From: Angiostrongylus vasorum
Taxonomy: Eukaryota > Nematoda > Chromadorea > Rhabditida > Metastrongylidae
Assembly (NCBI GenBank): GCA_018806985.1
Contig: JADANN010000174.1
Span: 3,252,501-3,316,500 of the forward strand
Direction: 5' to 3'
Length of the DNA: 64,000 nucleotides
Part shown: positions 28,401-43,100 of the stretch, piece after piece
Position numbering within the stretch: the first letter of the stretch is position 1
Layout: every line of letters starts with the position of its first letter
The notes under the pieces: model-generated
Told to the model about the DNA's origin: nothing
Seen by the model: only the letters and a program-made list of their open reading frames with translations
Databases searched by the model: none
Made by a program: the position numbers and the translations under genes

Positions 28401-30479
28401 GCCCAGAATGCGTGAGAAAAACTGTTGACATAGTGGGATTTCTATTTTTGAAAAAAAGCGCACTGCGTCAAAACTCGCATGCAAGGTTTTTGCGGAAATG
28501 TTTTACCATAGAGTTTGCAAACTACTAGATTTTATGAATGTGTGGTAATACCTCGCAAACCACAGATTTGCCCCAACATGTTCGGCACTCTACCCCCAAC
28601 AGCAGGTTATACCTCAACCAGTTTGTTAATAGATTTATTGTGTTAATCTATCGATAGGACGTTATTCACTTGTCTTATGGATGGCGCACACTAACTCCGA
28701 CTGAGCAAAGCCCTCAAGACGAAAAAAAACCGTTTATATAACAGATGGACCTAGAATCTCTGATCCGCCAGCTGTTGGTCGATCTCCACCCAAGCGCGAA
28801 AGTATCGCATACTGCTTCTCATCTTTTATTCATTCTTTATCAGCAGAAACAGGTTTATGGTCAGCTTCAAGCCATAAACTTGTTTTGTAAAAATCATGTT
28901 ACGAAACCACAAAAAAAATGGGCCCACGAGAACAGATTTTCCGGAAAACTTGTCTTAAGTGTCGGATACAGAAGGGACCTGATGAATAATATCATGACTA
29001 AACCACCACCTTTACAAAAATAACGGACTTTTACTCCATGTTCTTAAGGGAGTGTAGGATAACAGCTCAAGGATAATCTTTTTCATCGTGCCTTCATTCT
29101 TATCGATCTAATTTCATAAGGATGTAACCAGCAATGTCCCTTTCGTTAACATTTATCATGTTCTACGGGAGGTCATGCAAAAGACAAAAGATTGATAGGA
29201 TGAGATGTTATGATTCACACACACCGCGCACTCCCGCCTGAGTACTGCCTGAGGCAAGTCGTGACGTTTACTATACAAATAAAATCTGTACTTACTCTAC
29301 CCTCATGCTGATGAATATACGAGTAATCCACTTAATTCATGACGTTAACTTGACGTCACAACTTAAACTTTCGTGACCTTGCGATTTTTAATTGAAAAAA
29401 ATCAATGCATATACAATACACAATGAGAGTGGTCTTTGCTATGAACTCTATCTTCCACGCATTGACTCGATCTGTTCACATGTACCAACATATTATGGAA
29501 GAATAGATCAAGAAAGTTACTTGTTGTGGAGCACAGCTGTGAAGCGACTGAAGGACAAACCGAACTGGATTCGTGGCACTCTTGATCGCGTTCACCGCCT
29601 GCTCATGAGTCGCTTCACGTAAATCGATGTCATTCACCTTAAAAATTCTCTAATAAATAAATAATAAGCCTACCCGCTAATATATTTCTCAGAAATGAGA
29701 AAGTTTTTTGCTGCACTTTCTGAGAGATGAACGTCAGCCTGGTGCTAAATGTCTTTGCACAGCTTTGTAAACACTGCGAATTAAACCAACAAAACAGTTG
29801 AGTGAACTCAATGGCTTGTCATCAACCAAACTATTTTCTTGTGGAAAACCACTTTCTTTTTATGAACAAAAACTGGTTCTATTTGTCCATCAAATTAACG
29901 GATTTCGTGTAGTTAACGCACACACCATCATTATTAAGCGAACCTCAACCTGTTACTTTCAAGAATGTTTAACGCATCTGCAGATGGAGCACAGTGGCTT
30001 AAACGCAGATCAAAGCCGAATTCGTAATGGTCTTGAGGGGTGGAAGTGAGACAGAGTGGAGTTTCTGTGATGCAAACCTGATACATACCCCTCCATATGC
30101 ACACTGGCATATGTAATCACGAGTGTCTGCGTGTAAGCTTAGTATACTATATATGTATACTAATATAAATACATATATATGTATATATATATATATATAT
30201 ATTAGCATGATGCCGTCAATCAGGAAGCAAAGCCGCCAGTTCGACTCTCTTCCAAACAATCTCCTCCAATCCACGTGGAAACGGCCTGGGTCGGCTATAC
30301 CCAAGACTGTAAGGAGAATGAACTCGATCAGCAATCTAACATCCATAAAGGAGACGAAATCTCCCAAGCGTCAGTCGAAACAACATAGGAAACAACTGTG
30401 GAGGATGAATGCGAGGGAAAAAAGAAATGTAATGCAAGAACTGGCGGGATCCGCATATTATATGTGATGACAGGTCGTG

Positions 30480-30527
<48 letters not shown>

Positions 30528-31340
30528 GATAAAGCTTCTAGCGTTGATCAATCTCTGAGGGATGCGCCATGATTCGACTTCATTAAGCATCGTTAGAGGT
30601 GACTGAATGCCCGGCCTTTTTGCCTTTACAATGACTTGCGGTGGCCTACCAGTGCATCGAGCCAGTGCTGCTATCCTCCAAGATACGTCTGGTACCAATT
30701 TGCCGATGCTGGAGGGATGGAACGCTGGGTGAGCCTGGGGCGAGGAGATCAATCCCCGTGTGTTTTAGCGCACCTCTGACCACTGCGCCACACGCGCGAC
30801 TCGGATATGTATACATATATATTTATGTATATATATATATATATATCTACTCATTTATGCTTTCATTTTCTCATTTTAATTACTTAAATTTATGCAAAGC
30901 TGTTGATCATGTGATTACCACTCAGATTTTCACCTTTCTGTTTGCGTTATTGAGGCGTTAGATGTGACAAATTGCATATCAATATACCCTTCTAGGCTCT
31001 GAAGAAGAGCGATACTGCCGAAACGTCAGCTTTACCGGAATAAGGAATGATTTAACATCTCATGCTTGCCCATTAAAAAACATAGAGAACTATTTGATCA
31101 ATGCCGTGGTTAATAAAAAGTCGGTGGTGGGATTTATTCATTTAACATGACCCGTCATCACGTGTACTGTGCGGATACCAGCACTTCCTTCCTAGAATCC
31201 AACAGGCACAACTGTCTTCGAACACTTCGCGTGTTGTTTCAGCTGCTGATTGAGGATTTCGCCTTCTTTGTGAATGTTATAAAATGCTGGTCGAGTCAGT
31301 TCTCTTTCAATCATGGAGATATTTAAAGGAGACAGCATGT

Positions 31341-31377
<37 letters not shown>

Positions 31378-31420
31378 CGTGTATATATATCTGATCTACA
31401 CATATATATACGAACAGAAC

Positions 31421-31508
<88 letters not shown>

Positions 31509-34500
31509 GAGGGGTCTGTCCACGTCGATCTAACTGTGAGACTGCAAACCAAGTGACTGGAAGGGGAGTACACTGCAGATGGTTATGACCACGTCCCTAT
31601 AAATAAGGTCAGCTCAGTCTGAGAAAACAGCTAAAACTACTAATAATTATTGATCTAAACGAGGTTCTCAAGACATATCGGCATATTTCTCGGAAAAAGG
31701 GCAAGAAAAAAAGGCTATGAGATGAGATTTATAAAGTCTCAATGTCCGCCTAGGGACGTCCAAATCTGGAAACACCGCAATAACAATCTATTTACAGTGC
31801 AGAAGCTAGCTCTCGCATTCAAATCCTCTATTGATGTCTTGACCACAAACTAAAGAGGATGAGACGAAAGGACAGCGCTCATCAAACACTGTCTATGAAA
31901 GCGCAGAAAAATGAACCATAAAGAATTCCATCGTAGAAGAGTTAGCAGAGTTCATGCCTTTGTAAACACGAGATTGCTATAAACACTGATTCCTTTGAAA
32001 AACAATAGAGGACTCGAACGTTAGAAATTGGGGTACGGTATCCCGCTTAAAGCATAAATATTCTTAATGATATACAACTGTGGCACTTTTGCTCCGACTA
32101 CAATGATATTTTTTGAACTGCATTGCTACAATATCAGAATTTTATCACTCTACGATGTCATCGACGAAAATAGAGGAATTCAGATGGTGATAGCACCTAG
32201 TCAAAATTATTTAGCAGCACTTGCGAGAACGTCGCAAGGAAATTCAAATGAGGTAACATAACGGAAGTCAATAGTTGGCAACGAGACTTAGCTCTAGTAA
32301 TAGCATCACTTCTGTGACAGAAAAAGAAATGGTGCTAATGCGCTGGCCAGTTTTAATGTGACGCGCTAGCTGATGCTGAAGAATCGGTATTCGGCCGAAT
32401 TCAAAGAGATAACGAATTGAAGAATAGCTAATATTTTTCAAATGCTTAAACTATGTGTATTTTTATTAAGAAGTCAACATGATGAAGGGCATAACTCTAG
32501 AACTAAGAAGAGAGAAAAATTGCACAGGGAGGTCAACGGGCCACTCAACATCCAATGAAGAATACAAGCTAAACCCTGTTACACGCATCCTTCTTCAAAG
32601 ACACGGTTCTTCAGTGTTTAACGATGCGCTTCGCAAACTTGGATCAGCAGAATAATAGAGCAGTCAGTGTATCGAATGAGCAATCACGAGAACGTGAGAA
32701 AAACAAATGCTCTGGCTTTAGTCAACAATCGGAAAAACGTTGACGCAAATATGAAATTATAGAAATCAGCTGATCGGCCAAATGAGATCTTAACGACAGT
32801 CGGTAGACAGGTGTCAGAAACTGTGTTCCATGGGATGTCGTGTGCAGAATAAGAACAGTGACAACTCGAAGTCAACTCTGGATTATGATATAGATGAAGC
32901 GGTCCTTCGATTTGACTGACGATAGTGAGGAGCAGGGGTGACTTGAATAATAGTTCCCTGTGTGAAGATTTCAAAACGGAAATTACAAGGCATCGTGGAC
33001 ACTAGGTCGTTGACGTAATGCTAAGAAGATTTACTTACAGAGATAACCCGGTCTCCCATGTTCATCATTCCGGATTTGCCTGCAGGGCTGTTCGGTAGTA
33101 CACTTTTGATGAATATTCCTGATACCGTGCTGCCCGTCCCCGGTAAACCACCCTTTTGGGAAACCTCGACCCTTCCGCCAACAATTGAAATACCTGAAAA
33201 CAGCACTTTGGAAGAGAAGTTTGACGATTCCAGAATAATTCAAAGGTTTAGACGTATAAAGTGACTTGCCGAAAGACTTGTTCGGTTCTCGCTGCAATAC
33301 CACAGTCCGCGCTTCTCCCCAAAACTTCGAACGAGGAACAGGCTTCGCCTAAAAATATCCCCAAAATTGAAAAATCTACACAGCAAAGTATGCCATTATG
33401 AATTCATGTAAGATCAAAAACAAACGAGTTTTAGTTATCTTCACAAGTATATCTTTAGCAGCGCGCACAGCGAAATGGTTAAGGGTCCCTTGCAATACAC
33501 AGTGGCCCGATTTCTGATTCGACGCCGTGGTCCGGGCTAAGAAATGGTCGGCGAATGGGTACCGGGCAAGTTTGGGAGGAAAAAACTGCGACTTGATTGA
33601 TACATCGATACGCCACAGTAAGTCATTGTATAGGCCAGATATGCATTCATTCACTTCTACGATGACTGATGAAGTCGAGTGCTTGGGGCATGCTCTTTGG
33701 ATTGATTAACACAAGCTTTATCCTTCTTTACATATACTTTCCTGTGATAGGCATTTATTTACCCACACACTTTTCCACAGATCTCCCTCAATGACCCCCA
33801 TGGCCGATCAGTCACCAGGTTATATGGAGCTTCGCTGACACACAAGTGATTCCACAGCGTGGACTCCCTTTGTTTCTGCTGCGTTGATATCGCACATTGT
33901 CTGCGAGGACGTGTCATGCATGCGTGCGTCGGTGTGTTCGCGTTTTTGCGGATTGTATTCTACAAATCAATTAGCCTGCGCAGTGGCAGTGACGCCGTTC
34001 ATCACGAACAAGGCACTGGTTTGACCTCGGACCCGGCTTACCAGGTCCTCTCATCCTTCAGGGTTGGGTAATCGGTACCAGGCTTGTCTGGGACCAGCGC
34101 ACTCCCTACTACTTAAATGGCAAAGCCATAGCCTGGCTATTCCAGAACTCCATTCGTCCGGTATTAGATGGCATTGAGAAAAAACGAAAATTCTTGAATA
34201 GCAGCCGCACATACACAATACATTCAACACATGAGAAGTTCGAAGACATTCGTGGATGGGGTGGATGCTAGGAAAGGAATCGAATATATGAAGCCCTACA
34301 ATCTGCACTGTTGATGTTAGGATAGGTCATGTAAAAGAAAAAAATCGGATGCTTACGGTTGAACAGGAGTGGATCAATAGTAGCTTTGACAATCTTTGCC
34401 TTCTACGGACCTACATCAAGCTATGACGAAGGCAAAGTCAAAGCGTTCTATATGGACATGGAGAAGTTCTACTGAGAAGACCATATCTTTTTTAAGTATT

Positions 34501-37500
34501 ACTAGCGATTTAAACGCTAACTTCTGTGTAAACTTCTGAAGAACGGCACATTGGGATCCATAGGTTAGAATGGACCGAAATGAGTACCAGCCTTCCCAGC
34601 TTGTCGCAGCGACCAAGAACCTTCATGCTGACCCATTGTTTCAGAAGCTGCACTCTCAGCGCTGCGTATGGGAGTCTCCCAGTGGAGGATCATCTGTATC
34701 ACTTATTGTCTTGTTGATAGTCAAGTGACTCTAGTGGGCGCAGTAAATCTTCCGTTACTCCCCTGTCGCGTGCAAAAGTTGCCCAGCTGGGTTCTGCTCA
34801 CTCTAGGGACTCGTAAACCATCATATTTTTCTTCTAGGGTTTTGATGAAGAACTCTGACCATCGGATTCGGGGAGCTGGATTTTGGGACGATACCTCGTG
34901 TTAGTTTATCAATGAAAGAATAAACACGTTGAGATATGAAATCAAATGGTTCTCTCCTTCACTAACAGATAAATTATACCTTTGTGAAAACTACTCCAAA
35001 AACTCGCCGTAAAAACAAAATCCAAAAACAAGCTTATCAAAATGTTTGTCTCCAGAAACCGAAATTAAAGATATCTAAATTGAACTGATAGTTTTTTAAA
35101 TTTCACTACAGGTGAGAGCACTGATTCCCATTTACTCCAAGAAAAAAAAGTTTAGATAGGCTTTGAGGTGACAACTGCAGAGATCCGAATTTTACAGCCG
35201 GTCTTAAAAAACAAAATGTAAGTCTCGCCCTAAATTAAAATCTCAGACTGACTTTTAGAAATAAGGATACTGACCTTTTGAATAGTATTTTCGGATCCAG
35301 TACTAGATGTCCGGCTGGGCATTGCGATTTCCTCAAGGGCTTTGCTAACCGTTGGTTCGTGATCGGTTGTTGGTCGAGTTGTCGAAGCCTTAGAGCACTA
35401 AACAAAAAAAATCGCGACTATAATTTCAGATAAGAATGAAAAGCGAAAAATATTTTGAAAAAACTAAAAATGAAACAAAATTGGAAAGAGCTTAATCATT
35501 TATGATAATCTGAACCACAATAATGCATGAAAGATCACCTCCGGTGTTTCAAGGTTATCGAAATCGTTGGACATCGTTTTCTTCTCTTCGACAGAAGGAC
35601 TGTTATCCTTGGAGTTTGTTTCTGATTGGGGCCTACTCTTAGATGGTGACAGCTTTTTCGGTTCCAAATTTGCTTCACTAGCCCTCGAAGACTTGGAAGT
35701 CTGACTGTCCTTCCGCAATATTGTATAGGGTGGGCTACCGTGTCTATCAGGACTACCAAGTTGAGATCCTGAAGAAGAGGCTGGCGGAAATTCTTCTCGA
35801 GTTTTCGAAGGAGTTCCTTGTGAAGAGGACACATCAGAATGTGTTCTCGAGAAGATTTTAGGTTTCCAGTCTTTAATAGTACTGCTCATAAGGAATTCAA
35901 TGATAGCATCTCGAAACACTTCCTGAATAATCTGAAGCACGAAACTGTCCAGGACACTTGGATCTAGAGGTGTTTTGTTATGATCTTTCGTTTCTTTCAT
36001 TTCTATCTTGGATATCTCGGACGACGACTGAACGTTGGCAATTTCTGACGCATCAGAAAGCGCTTCAGTGTCGTCCGTATCTCGTAAGGATTCCTTCCGC
36101 GACAGGTATGGACTTCGATAGAACTTTGGAAATACTCTAAAACGAAAATTAGTTATTGTACCAATAACATGTTCACCCCTTTTAATCGTTGAGCATACAT
36201 GCGCTAATATATGGGCGGCTTACTCCGGTATTCCTTACAGATAAGGTGCATTCTCTAGGAAAAGTTGGCTCTAATCCATGAAGAAGAGCAAACTTTATTT
36301 TTTAAATTTGAGATTTTCCTTAACAAAAACAACAAACAAACAAACTTGGGTGATAAGCGGTTGATAACTGGAGACTCGGTCTCGTTCTCGCGATAAAATC
36401 GCTCCTTCCAAACCCTCGCATCAGCTGCAGTGATGTAGGTGACGCTGAAAACAACAGCATATGAAACTACGATGGTGGTAAACTAATGTCAGAAGTATAA
36501 GCGAAGAAGTTTAATTCCAGAAATATCCTCTCTCATGAGGATATCATTTATTCCAGAACTTTACTCATTAAGAAATTTTCGAAGAAATGGATACATGTCT
36601 TCTGCCAGATAAAGAAATCTGCCAATGTAATTAAATCAAACGCATACATAAACAGAAAGTCTTGAAAGTGAAGCTGAAATTAAGTTCAAAACAACTGGAA
36701 AGCTTCTAAATTTGATTATAATCATATCATGTGCAAATCTCTGAAGAATTCACATTAATTTAAGCGATGCAGTTCGAGCCCGAAAACTTTAAAAAAGTCT
36801 TAAGGGAACTACTTGCAAATCATAAGTAACGTTTGGCACTAAACAGTTATGAATACAACGCAAACGTAATTTTCGAGACACACATTGCTAAGGATGAAAT
36901 TTTACTTCAGCACAATTGAACCTGCTTTGAAGCTATTTTTTAAACTGCTATGTCCGCCATTCCCTCTCAACGGTTTACCACTAGGGAGGTGGTCCTGGGT
37001 GTGGAGTTGCGATGTACAGCAAGGGGATTAATTCCTCCCCCCTCCCAGGAAAGTCTCCAAAGGTGAGAAGGAGCTCAGCGTTTCCATCAGAAAAACCCCC
37101 CTAAGAGTAAACCAGTGCCACGATCGACTATCGCCCTGGTATCAAACTAGTCGCATGGTGGCAAATTTCCCTCTGATCCACAAGGGCGGCGACTGCCTCT
37201 GGTGGTGACCACCTGGGGCAGATTTGCCCAGGTTGACCTCGGAACTACAGGAAAACAATGGCTAAACCAGCAAAACTTCGGAGAATGGAACTTTGGCCGG
37301 AGCACGCACAACCAGGGAAGACGGGCCATCCAAGTATCCAAATATGTCTGCCATTTAGGTTCATACGCGACGAATTTTTGTAACAGCAGTGAAGCGATGT
37401 TTGACATATAGATTTTATAAATTCAGTCCGACGCTCATTTTCTGACAACTGCAGCTATTTGCCGATCAACTAGAGTGCGACAGAAGTTGAGAAGTGGTAA

Positions 37501-40074
37501 ACACACAGAACCCTACTCACGCCATCCCGTTAAAGGTATTTTTACTTCAGTTTGACTAGCGAGAAAACTGAAAACAAATTCCAAGCCCTCAAATTGTTCG
37601 ACGCAATTGCAAGCATCAACGAAGCAAACGCAGAGACCGTTGGCCCTGTTAAGTGAATCGCACTTTTCATTCGCATTTGTGCTCCAAATAGTAGCATCGA
37701 CGAAGAAGTCAAAAAAAAGTTTTATGGACCCCCGGAAATCGCAACCTGTTAGCGGAGGCTTGTAGATTGCAAATGTTTCTACTTCAATTAATAAGGTTCA
37801 CTAGGAGTTGAGATATGTCTGTTTAAATGTGAAAAACGCAGTAATTTCATGAGGAGCATGAGTCATATAAGACTCGCTACGGTCGCAGACTATCGTGGCT
37901 ACGTCTTATTTCGGGTGGGGAGCGCGTTGCCTTGTATTAACCTTTTGCCGCGTGCGCAATGAAACATATTTGACTCACATGACCCGTCGTGCTTTCCCAG
38001 CTGAAAAAAATGACCCTGCTTCTTTTGTTGCATTTTCCGTTCCATAATTTGATATCCCTGCTATACTTCAAAATTTCTGTTCTTCTGCATATCATATGTT
38101 AAAAAAAACTTATCCACAACCCACCCAGAATGCTTTCTACCTTTGATAATCGGTTTCGATAGTCACAGCATTCATGAAGAATATTTCGGCATTTTAACGC
38201 ATTTTATTTATCAACAATTTAGCAAGGAGACAATGAAGACACTGAAGAGTCTAATGAACCCCAACGAAGACTGCGAAGAAGATGGATAGGACGATGAAGA
38301 CGGTGAGCGGTAAGTGCTTAACTGGCGGTGTATGGCAATCACTAGTTATTCAGCGACGATCGGTTGGGGGTCGATGGACAACTTTTTGGAGTACAAAACT
38401 AGAGCATTTTTGTTATTAATAGTGGTACATCTTGTTACCTGCTTGTGAATTTTCTGTAATTGCACAGAATTTGTGTCATACAAAAACGGGATATTCATGG
38501 AGCGCCAACCAAAACATAGCTGATTAATGCTTTAGGAAATTTCTGCGCTGTGTCTACAGTGCCTCCACATATGGACTAATTGCTTATGAAACAAGTGGCT
38601 GTGGCGAAATAGCATTGTATAAGAGAAAAGTCATTGCACTGCTACTGCATACAAGACCGGTCGTAATCATTACAAGAAGAGCTCCAAAACGTTTCTACGA
38701 CGCTCATCCACGTTCACCAGCTGCTTTCTCCTTCATTGTACCCTATGTTCTAGTTGAAATACTTTGTTGGATACTTGGATGACCCGCCTTCACTAGTTGT
38801 GCGGGTCCCAGGATAGTATCCATTTCTTCGGAGTTCTGCCGGCTTAGCCATCCAGGGATCAGCCTAGTCAAGGTCTGCCTCAGGTCATCACCACCACAGG
38901 CAGTCGCCGCTCTTCCGGATCAGAGGGAGATTTGCTACCATGCGATTAATTTGATAACAGGACGGTGGTGGTTCCTGATATTGGTTTACTCTTAGCTAGG
39001 CTTCCCGATGGAAACGCAGACACCTTCTCAGCTTGGGAGACCCTGCTGAGGGGTTGAATTTCGCCGCTGCACGTCGCAGCCCGACACCCAGGAACACCTG
39101 TCACCTACGATGAGGCGGCAAATCATTGGGAGTTGATTAAACTAGTTGAAATAAATCTATTATAAACAAGTCGTATTCCACAGTAACTGCAGTAAACAAC
39201 GTCACTGCGGATCACAAAAAGTAATGAAGAGCAACAGATACCGTCAACAGAGGAACCAGTAATGGCGACTGACAACTATAAAACTGATGAAGAAAATTTA
39301 TCGCAGTGATTTCTATTTGAATAGTTATACTGCCACGATAAAGAAATGATTGAATGACCATCCGAATCTATAGAAAATCTCCGTTTGGAGGTGATATCAC
39401 GACAAGGTGCAGAGTTATGACAGATATTTGGGAATAAGTTGTTTGGGAGACTAACGGTCCTCTCTTTAGACAAACAATACCATTATGCCGCATAAGATAA
39501 AGCCTACAAGATCAGACTACTTGCCGAAGTTGTCACCTGAAATTTCGAGTCCACAACAGGCTCGGCAGAAAAGTATGCATCGATAAATTTCACGTGCCGT
39601 TTAGAAGGAGTTCATCGACGGCAATATACCACAGAAAAGATACAAGTTTGAAAGTAAGTTGTTCACTTCTGCACATATATATATATATATATGTGCATAT
39701 GTATGTGTATGTATGTATGTATGTATGTATGTATGTATACATATATATATATATATATGCATAGACATGTATATATGTATATATATATGCAAAATAAAGG
39801 AAGAAGGATAAAGGTCTTGGTGTTGATCAATCCCCTGAGGGATGCGCCATGCACTCGACTTTATTAAGCATCGTTGGAGGTGATTAAATGCATATCTGAC
39901 TTGTACAATGACTCGCGGTGGACTACCGATATATCGAGCCAGTGCTACTATCCTCCCAGACAAATCTGGTACCAATTTGCCCACTTCGGATAAATAGAAG
40001 GGTTGATTAGCCTGGGAAGCCGGGATCGATCCCATGTGTAGTGCAGGGCGCCTCCGTCTACTGCGCTACACGCG

Positions 40075-40135
<61 letters not shown>

Positions 40136-43100
40136 ATATATAAATATATACATATCTATATAAAGAATTGCAATGCAGCCGGTAAGAACCTTCCCAGGAA
40201 GGGTTTGGTACGGGAATTAGTGATGAATGTCACACACGGTTTACTGCAGCAAAGAAAACATTTGTATAGCGATAACTGGTATGTAGACGCATTCTCAGCT
40301 AAGAGATAGGAAAATGATGATGGAATACAAAAAAGGCGTTCCAGACAGGTTATTCAACAAGAGCTTCGGAGAGAAAACGTTGTGGCCCGACAGAAACGAA
40401 GTGGAGTAGTGAAGCTCAAATGCAAAGACAAAAGTAATCTTTTCTTCATTTGTCTGTTCTTTCATTTGCTCACTCGTGCGCTGTGAATGTGTGGAAGATC
40501 AATAACGAGACTGTGCGGAAAATAAAGACGAACGATATCACCACAGAGATGTACTTTTGTCGTCAAATGTTTGGCTTTCCCACTTCCTCAAGTTGTCAAG
40601 TTTTTTGTAAAAAGAGCGATAGGGTGCTATCAACGAGGACGTTGTGATGGCGGTTATACGAATCAGCAAAATGTCGCAACTTAGGAATAAATCTCGCCAA
40701 ACAGGTTTACACGAGACACCAGTAACGTTGAAAACACTTTTGTTTGTATCAATGATACCCTAGCGAAAATGCAAACGGTTACGGTTGCTGGTCGTAATTA
40801 CTGTGAATTATGTGTAAGCAGTGTACATTAGAAAGGTTAGCAGTTAAAAATATTATAAGTAACATAAAAAGCAGTAATATAAACTCCAAGGTCTGAAGGT
40901 TACATTTCCTAGAGCATGGTTTTTATAACATATACACTTCGTGACCTCCCAATGGTTTACCACCTCATCGTGGCTGGGAGGTGTTCCTGGGTGTCGGACT
41001 GCGGTGTACAACGGGAGATTCATACCGCTGGCAGGGTCTCCCAAGCTGAGAAGGAGTATGGCGTTTCTATCAGGAAGCCCTAGCCAAGAGTAAACCAATA
41101 CCAGGATCCACCACAGTCCTAGTATAAAAATTAGTCGCATGGTGGCAAATTTCCCTCTGACCCACTGAGGCTGCTACTATCTGTGGTGGTGACGACCTGG
41201 GGCAGACTTTGGCCAGGCTGACCTCGGGATTTCAGGGAATAACAATGGCTAAACTAGCAAATCTCTGAAAAAAAATGGAGGATATGCTGTGGCCAGCATA
41301 ACCAGTGAGGACAGGCCTTCCAAGTATCCAAGTATACACTTCGTGAACACTTTTTTTGACAACAGTTTTGGTAATGCTGGGAATGCAGCTATGCTAAAAT
41401 CAATTCATAGAAAACTTCCCAATGATTTACAGCTTTATAGTGGCGAGAAAAAAATATCCGAAAGTGAAGAACTTTAGTGTTCAGGTACAGCAAAGCACCG
41501 CTGTACGTTACCCGACATGAACAATCTTTGTAGTTGGTAACCTTCCATCAGCAACACCCTCTCATCACGAAATAAACATGGCCGAAAAAAACATTTTCTG
41601 TAGATTACTAGTGTATAGCACAGGTTTTCATGGATCACACCTTTTAACATAATCTCTAGTGCGTAAAATTCCCACTGGATGCAAAAAGTACAGTAAAACA
41701 ACTCTTCTCGGCAACAGAAAGGCTTCCACATGTCAATCACATGGTTTTTACGGTCGTGATTGCGTTGAAGCAACGCACTTAAACCAAAATGTTAAGGGAA
41801 TGTGGGGGAAAAAGGTACAACATGACTTGTTGGCTTCGTTTACCCAGAAATAAAACCTCACGACCGAACTCGTGTGCTGCGGCTCAAATCTCAGCTTTCT
41901 AGTATTGGACAGTGCCACTCAGCTGGAAATTTTATACAAAAGGATAAGACAATACAATTTTGTAAGATGGTCAAAAATCGGGATGGAATGTCACATTTTG
42001 TGGAAATATTTATGGAGACAGATTTCGAACGTAATTGGTGTTACACCTAAAGAAACCCGCAGCCTTAGCGCAAACGCAACAACGATGTTAACTGGTGGCG
42101 CAGAGAACAAATTTTGAGACTACTAACACTTGTGAATTCATATTGAATAGGTCTAGGCAAGAATTGTTGACCGTTTCATTTCCTACTAAAAAACAAGTTG
42201 TTTTTTTAAAACAATGGTTATCAAGATGAACGAGAGACAATAAAAAGGAAATCGCCGAATGAAAGAAAACATTGACGAACTTGCACTGAATGCCAATCAA
42301 GTTGGTGCGCCGCAGGATTGCTCTGACTTGCGATGTCGTCGCATTCCGTAGATTTTCTTGGTTGATTCGCACAATATAGTCACCAACCTGGAGCAGAAAC
42401 ACCCACACATAGTAATCTAAATCTCCACATGGTTCACCGTAACAGACCACCTACGTGGACTTCACTCACATATGAAAAGGCACCTAATGGTAAGACAAAA
42501 ATTAAGTTAAGGATCATTTGGAACTTAAAAAGACTTTGAATTATAGCTGCATAACATAAAAGGTCAGCTGCAAACTCAAAACTGACATCAGTTTTTAGGT
42601 GTGTGAACCTTTCACTTTGTTTTCCATCAAAACGACTCGATTGCGTACACTTCACGTTTACTGGAAGTAGCAACCGTCTATGTTAAAGAAACGACTGACT
42701 GACCTGTATCCTTCCGTCCACACCAATAGCTTTCTTGCTACAAATACTCTTCACCATTGCTCCATTCACTCCCTTGTCTTTGTTAGCATCGAGCACAAAA
42801 CCTCAAACAAATAAACGCTTTATAAGCGTGCTAAAGTGGTAAAGCTACCCTATACTCAAACAGATGCCAAAGAAACCGCCCTGGTTTCTAAAAATTTTGG
42901 AAACCGATTTAACTTTAACCTCGGCATGACTTGTCAACATGTTTTCAAACGATCGTCACTTAACCTCGGTAGTAAAATAATCAACATGTTTGTAAATTGT
43001 TGAGTTGACACGAAGTTGACAACAAGGTTTATTCGGATAACATTTCGACGTCTTCGTCCTCATCAGAACCGATGGTCCGAGTCGATGGTCCACCAGTCGA

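Noticed and set aside
30641..30961. 106-codon ORF
   Set aside because: Crosses SINE A copy 6, an AT tract and the start of family C; not a gene.
31307..31573. Long ORFs rich in Tyr-Ile on both strands
   Set aside because: Translation of an (AT)n microsatellite; they exist in several frames at once and have no coding content.
33058..33264. 68-codon plus-strand ORF
   Set aside because: Antisense shadow of PDZ exons 18-19.
35535..35834. 99-codon minus-strand ORF overlapping exon 16
   Set aside because: Alternative frame of the exon 16 coding sequence; the other frame has matching splice phases and the continuous linker.
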